A stretch of 10,021 nt of DNA from Methylococcus sp. UBA6136 (GTDB lineage: Bacteria > Pseudomonadota > Gammaproteobacteria > Methylococcales > Methylococcaceae), in contig DIVI01000074.1 of NCBI GenBank assembly GCA_002423305.1, positions 1 to 10,021 on the forward strand, in the 5' to 3' direction. The translations under genes and the position numbers were made by a program. Below the pieces are notes generated by a model. It was given only the letters and a program-made list of their open reading frames with translations. It searched no databases and had not been told where the DNA came from. Below are positions 7,315 to 10,021 of this stretch, in pieces; positions within the stretch are counted from its first letter, which is position 1; every line of letters begins with the position of its first letter.

Positions 7315-8509
7315 GCCCTACAATCTGCCCGATGAGCGCGGCCATTTTGGCCCCTATGGCGGCGTGTTTGTGGCCGAGACCCTCATGGAGCCCATTGAGG
7401 AACTTCGCCTGGCGTATCAGCGCTACATGCAGGACGAGGAGTTTGTTGCGGAACTGGACCGCGACCTTCAGCACTACGTGGGCCGTCCGTCACCGATCTA
7501 TCATGCCGAACGGCTAAGCCGACATTTCGGCGGCGCGCAGATTTTCCTCAAGCGCGAAGACCTGAATCACACCGGCGCGCACAAGGTGAACAACACCATC
7601 GGCCAGGCCCTGTTGGCCAAGCGCATGGGCAAGACCCGCATCATCGCGGAAACCGGCGCGGGCCAGCATGGTGTGGCTACTGCTACCGTCGCCGCCCGGC
7701 TGGGACTTGAATGCGTTGTCTACATGGGCGAGGTAGATGTCGCCCGCCAAGCACCCAATGTGCTGCGCATGCGTCTTCTCGGCGCCACCGTCGTGCCGGT
7801 GACGTCCGGCTCCAAGACGCTCAAGGACGCCTTGAATGAGGCCATGCGCGATTGGGTCACCAACGTCGACAACACCTTCTACATCATCGGTACCGTGGCC
7901 GGCCCACACCCCTACCCCGCGATGGTGCGCGATTTTCAAGCGGTAATCGGCCGGGAATCCCGCGAGCAAATGATGGCGCAAACGGGTCGCCTGCCAGATG
8001 CGCTGGTCGCCTGCGTAGGTGGCGGCTCCAATGCCATCGGACTGTTCTACCCTTTCATCGGTGATACCGCCGTCAAAATGGTGGGTGTCGAAGCGGCTGG
8101 CGACGGCATTGAAACGGGCCGCCATTCTGCGCCGCTGAGCGCGGGACGGCCCGGCGTCCTGCACGGTAACCGCACCTACCTGATCGAAGACGACGATGGC
8201 GAAATCATCGAAACCCACTCCATCTCCGCCGGTCTCGACTACCCCGGCGTTGGGCCCGAGCATGCTTGGCTCAAGGACAGTGGTCGCGCCCAATATGTTT
8301 CGATCACCGATACCGAGGCAATGGAAGGCTTCCATACCCTGACCCGTATGGAAGGCATTATCCCGGCGCTGGAATCCAGCCATGCCGTGGCCTATGCCAT
8401 GAAGCTTGCCCCGACCCTGAGCAAGGACCAGCAGATACTCATCAACTTGTCCGGTCGAGGCGACAAAGACATCAACACGATTGCCGTAAGGGAGGGCATT
8501 TCACTGTGA
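7289..8509 (+). CDS. trpB: Tryptophan synthase beta chain TrpB, 406 aa
   Basis: PLP enzyme that joins indole, channelled from TrpA, with serine to give tryptophan in the alpha2-beta2 complex. With TTG 7289 as start, the N-terminal YNLPDERGHFGPYGGVFVAE matches standard TrpB. The PLP lysine is Lys99 in HTGAHKVNN, the catalytic glutamate is Glu121 in ETGAGQHG, the PLP phosphate-binding glycine loop is GGGSN (244-248), SAGLDYPGVGPEHA (313-326) belongs to the substrate-responsive COMM/aspartate region, and the cofactor-ring serine is Ser388 in LSGRGDKD. The 406 aa fit type 1 TrpB (about 400 aa), not the longer TrpB2. The start overlaps trpF by 26 bp and the stop overlaps the trpA GTG by 4 bp (GTGA), a tight coupling fitting equal production of the two subunits. 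Confidence 0.97.
   Translation: MTTVQTATEPYNLPDERGHFGPYGGVFVAETLMEPIEELRLAYQRYMQDEEFVAELDRDLQHYVGRPSPIYHAERLSRHFGGAQIFLKREDLNHTGAHKVNNTIGQALLAKRMGKTRIIAETGAGQHGVATATVAARLGLECVVYMGEVDVARQAPNVLRMRLLGATVVPVTSGSKTLKDALNEAMRDWVTNVDNTFYIIGTVAGPHPYPAMVRDFQAVIGRESREQMMAQTGRLPDALVACVGGGSNAIGLFYPFIGDTAVKMVGVEAAGDGIETGRHSAPLSAGRPGVLHGNRTYLIEDDDGEIIETHSISAGLDYPGVGPEHAWLKDSGRAQYVSITDTEAMEGFHTLTRMEGIIPALESSHAVAYAMKLAPTLSKDQQILINLSGRGDKDINTIAVREGISL
8490..8496 (+). promoter_or_regulatory. Strong Shine-Dalgarno for trpA
   Basis: GGGAGGG near the 3' end of trpB lies 9 bases before the GTG at 8506. Together with the GTGA overlap it fixes the trpA start well downstream of the first ATG of the open frame (8266). 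Confidence 0.75.
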
Positions 8510-9327
8510 GCCGACTGACCGCCAAATTCGCTGCACTCAAGAAGGCTCAACGGACAGCCCTCATTCCCTTTATCACGGCGGGAGATCCCGATCCCGAATT
8601 TACCGTCCCTGCCCTGCATGCCCTAGTCAAGGCCGGTGCCGATATCATTGAAGTGGGTGTACCTTTTTCCGACCCGATGGCGGACGGGCCTGTCATTCAG
8701 CGCGCCAGTGAACGCGCCCTCTCCCACAAAATGAGCCTCCGGCGCACCCTGGATCTGGTCAAGCGTTTCCGGCAGGACGATCAGGACACTCCGGTGGTTA
8801 TCATGGGTTATCTGAATCCCATCGAAGCCATGGGATACGAGGCATTTGTCGATGAAGCGGCAAAGTCCGGTGTGGACGGCGTCCTGACGGTGGACATGCC
8901 TCCCGAGGAGTCCTCGGATCTGCTGAGCCTCTTCGAGAGGGCCGGGATTGATCCTATTTTCCTGCTCGCGCCCAACAGCACCGAACATCGCATCCGCAAA
9001 ATGGGGGAACTGGGCCGCGGCTATCTTTACTATGTCGCCCTGAAAGGGGTCACAGGCGCCGGCCACCTTGATCTGGCTGATGTGGACCGCAAGGTTCGGC
9101 AAATTCGCGAACTGACAGACCTCCCGCTGGCCGTGGGATTTGGCGTAAAGAATGCCGAAACCGCCCGCGCCATTGGCACGCTGGCCGATGGCGTTGTGGT
9201 GGGCAGTGCGCTGGTCAGCAAAATTGAAGCGGCTGCCGGCCATTCCGCCCAAGCCCTGACAGAGATAGCGGATCTGATTGCTTCCATGCGCGGCGCCCTG
9301 GATGCGCCCGATTCCAACGCCGTCTGA
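8506..9327 (+). CDS. trpA: Tryptophan synthase alpha chain TrpA, 273 aa
   Basis: Cleaves indole-3-glycerol phosphate to indole and glyceraldehyde 3-phosphate; indole passes through the tunnel to TrpB. It is a TIM barrel starting SRLTAKFAALK. The catalytic pair falls at Glu49 (IIEVGVPFSDP) and Asp60 (MADGPVIQ), the same numbers as in E. coli, which supports GTG 8506 as the start. Loop 6 is represented by VALKGVTGAG (177-186) and the phosphate site by VGFGVKNAE (206-214) and GVVVGSALV (227-235). The 273 aa agree with the family (about 268 aa). The start overlaps the trpB stop by 4 bp, and accD follows after 20 bp. Confidence 0.97.
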   Translation: MSRLTAKFAALKKAQRTALIPFITAGDPDPEFTVPALHALVKAGADIIEVGVPFSDPMADGPVIQRASERALSHKMSLRRTLDLVKRFRQDDQDTPVVIMGYLNPIEAMGYEAFVDEAAKSGVDGVLTVDMPPEESSDLLSLFERAGIDPIFLLAPNSTEHRIRKMGELGRGYLYYVALKGVTGAGHLDLADVDRKVRQIRELTDLPLAVGFGVKNAETARAIGTLADGVVVGSALVSKIEAAAGHSAQALTEIADLIASMRGALDAPDSNAV

Positions 9328-9336
9328 CTTTAAAAA

Positions 9337-9341
9337 AGAGG
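9337..9341 (+). promoter_or_regulatory. Shine-Dalgarno AGAGG for accD
   Basis: AGAGG follows an A-rich run in the 20-bp trpA-accD gap and sits 6 bases before the GTG at 9348, supporting that GTG as the accD start. No terminator separates the two genes, so accD is likely read from the same transcript. Confidence 0.7.
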
Positions 9342-9347
9342 TCCACC

Positions 9348-10021
9348 GTGAGCTGGTTTCACAAACTGGTCCCATCAAAGATTCGCACCGAAGCCTCCAG
9401 CAAAGGCACGGTTCCCGAGGGTCTATGGAGCAAGTGCCCTAACTGCAACACCATCCTGTATCGTTCGGAAGTCGAGCGTAGCCTGGCGGTCTGCACCAAA
9501 TGCGGCCACCATATGCGCATGAGCGCCCGTAAGCGCGTGCACTCCTTTCTGGATCCAGGGAATCGCGTTGAACTTGGCGAATCACTGGTTTCGGTCGATG
9601 TCCTGAAGTTCAAGGACAGCAAAAAATACAAGGATCGCCTGTCCCAGGCGCAAAAAGCCACGGGCGAGAAGGATGCACTGATCGTGGTGGCTGGGGAATT
9701 GGCCGGTCAACCCATCGTTGCGGCCGTGTTTAATTTTGAATTCATGGGCGGATCCATGGGTTCCGTGGTCGGCGAACGGTTTGTCCGCGGCGTTAATCAC
9801 TGCCTCCGTCAACGGGCGCCACTGGTTGTCTTTTGCGCCAGTGGTGGAGCCCGCATGCAGGAATCACTGCTATCCCTGTTCCAGATGGCCAAAACCAGTG
9901 CTGCACTGGCGATGATGGCCAAGGCCGGCATCCCCTTTATCTCCATCATGACAGACCCGACCATGGGTGGCGTCTCCGCCAGTCTGGCCATGCTGGGTGA
10001 CATCAATATCGGAGAACCCGG
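9348..10021 (+). CDS. accD: Acetyl-CoA carboxylase carboxyltransferase beta subunit AccD, 5' part (224 aa seen)
   Basis: With AccA it transfers CO2 from carboxybiotin on AccB to acetyl-CoA, making malonyl-CoA for fatty acid synthesis. It starts at GTG 9348 (MSWFHKLVPSKIRTE) and runs off the window; the full protein should be about 285-300 aa. The N-terminal four-cysteine zinc ribbon is complete: Cys30 and Cys33 in CPNC, Cys49 and Cys52 in CTKC. This zinc domain binds DNA and accD mRNA in E. coli and serves autoregulation there. The crotonase-fold carboxyltransferase part shows FEFMGGSMGSVVGERF (129-144), ASGGARMQES (159-168) and MTDPTMGGVSAS (199-210), with the glycine pairs that form the oxyanion and CoA-binding sites. 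No frameshift is seen. The position after trpA is common in Gamma- and Betaproteobacteria, where folC often comes next. Confidence 0.96.
   Translation, partial: MSWFHKLVPSKIRTEASSKGTVPEGLWSKCPNCNTILYRSEVERSLAVCTKCGHHMRMSARKRVHSFLDPGNRVELGESLVSVDVLKFKDSKKYKDRLSQAQKATGEKDALIVVAGELAGQPIVAAVFNFEFMGGSMGSVVGERFVRGVNHCLRQRAPLVVFCASGGARMQESLLSLFQMAKTSAALAMMAKAGIPFISIMTDPTMGGVSASLAMLGDINIGEP

Noticed and set aside
7514..8383. A 289-codon minus-strand open frame opposite trpB
   Set aside because: Antisense to an unmistakable TrpB, with no motif or ribosome site. The similar long frame at 8623-9378 opposite trpA was rejected for the same reason.

Overview
The window looks like an ordinary, gene-dense piece of proteobacterial chromosome, most likely gammaproteobacterial. 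The GC content of sampled lines runs from about 50% in gaps to over 70% in coding sequence. The organism call rests on a hexameric-type citrate synthase, a recognisable Uup and the truA-trpF-trpB-trpA-accD gene string typical of Gamma- and Betaproteobacteria. Genus cannot be decided from the sequence alone. No transposase, integrase, phage gene, CRISPR array, tRNA or rRNA was seen.

Layout: (1) 20-1765, plus strand, a large phosphohexomutase. (2) 1820-2140, minus strand, a small uncharacterised lipoprotein with an internal duplicated motif, convergent with the mutase and lying 31 bp behind the next gene. (3) 2172-4091, minus strand, the ABC-F ATPase Uup. (4) 4092-4289, a 198-bp gap holding a possible uup promoter and two short hairpins, one at the gltA stop. 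(5) 4290-5579, minus strand, citrate synthase gltA. (6) 5580-5843, a 264-bp divergent gap that must hold the gltA and truA control regions. (7) 5844-10021, plus strand, a tightly packed run truA, trpF, trpB, trpA, accD, with accD cut by the window edge.

The rightward run is almost certainly one transcription unit: truA/trpF overlap by 38 bp, trpF/trpB by 26 bp, trpB/trpA by 4 bp, and accD follows trpA by 20 bp. It joins tRNA pseudouridylation, the last steps of tryptophan synthesis and the first committed step of fatty acid synthesis. Three of its members use non-ATG starts with visible Shine-Dalgarno sequences (trpB TTG, trpA GTG, accD GTG) and trpF uses a TTG with none, so long open-frame starts for trpB and trpA would be wrong.

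I found no convincing new biological system. The points most worth a second look are the orphan lipoprotein with its repeated Y-A-x-G-[YW] motif and cysteine pair, the similar pyrimidine-rich leaders without a Shine-Dalgarno in front of uup and that lipoprotein, the mutase's variant active-site motifs, and the uncertain truA start.
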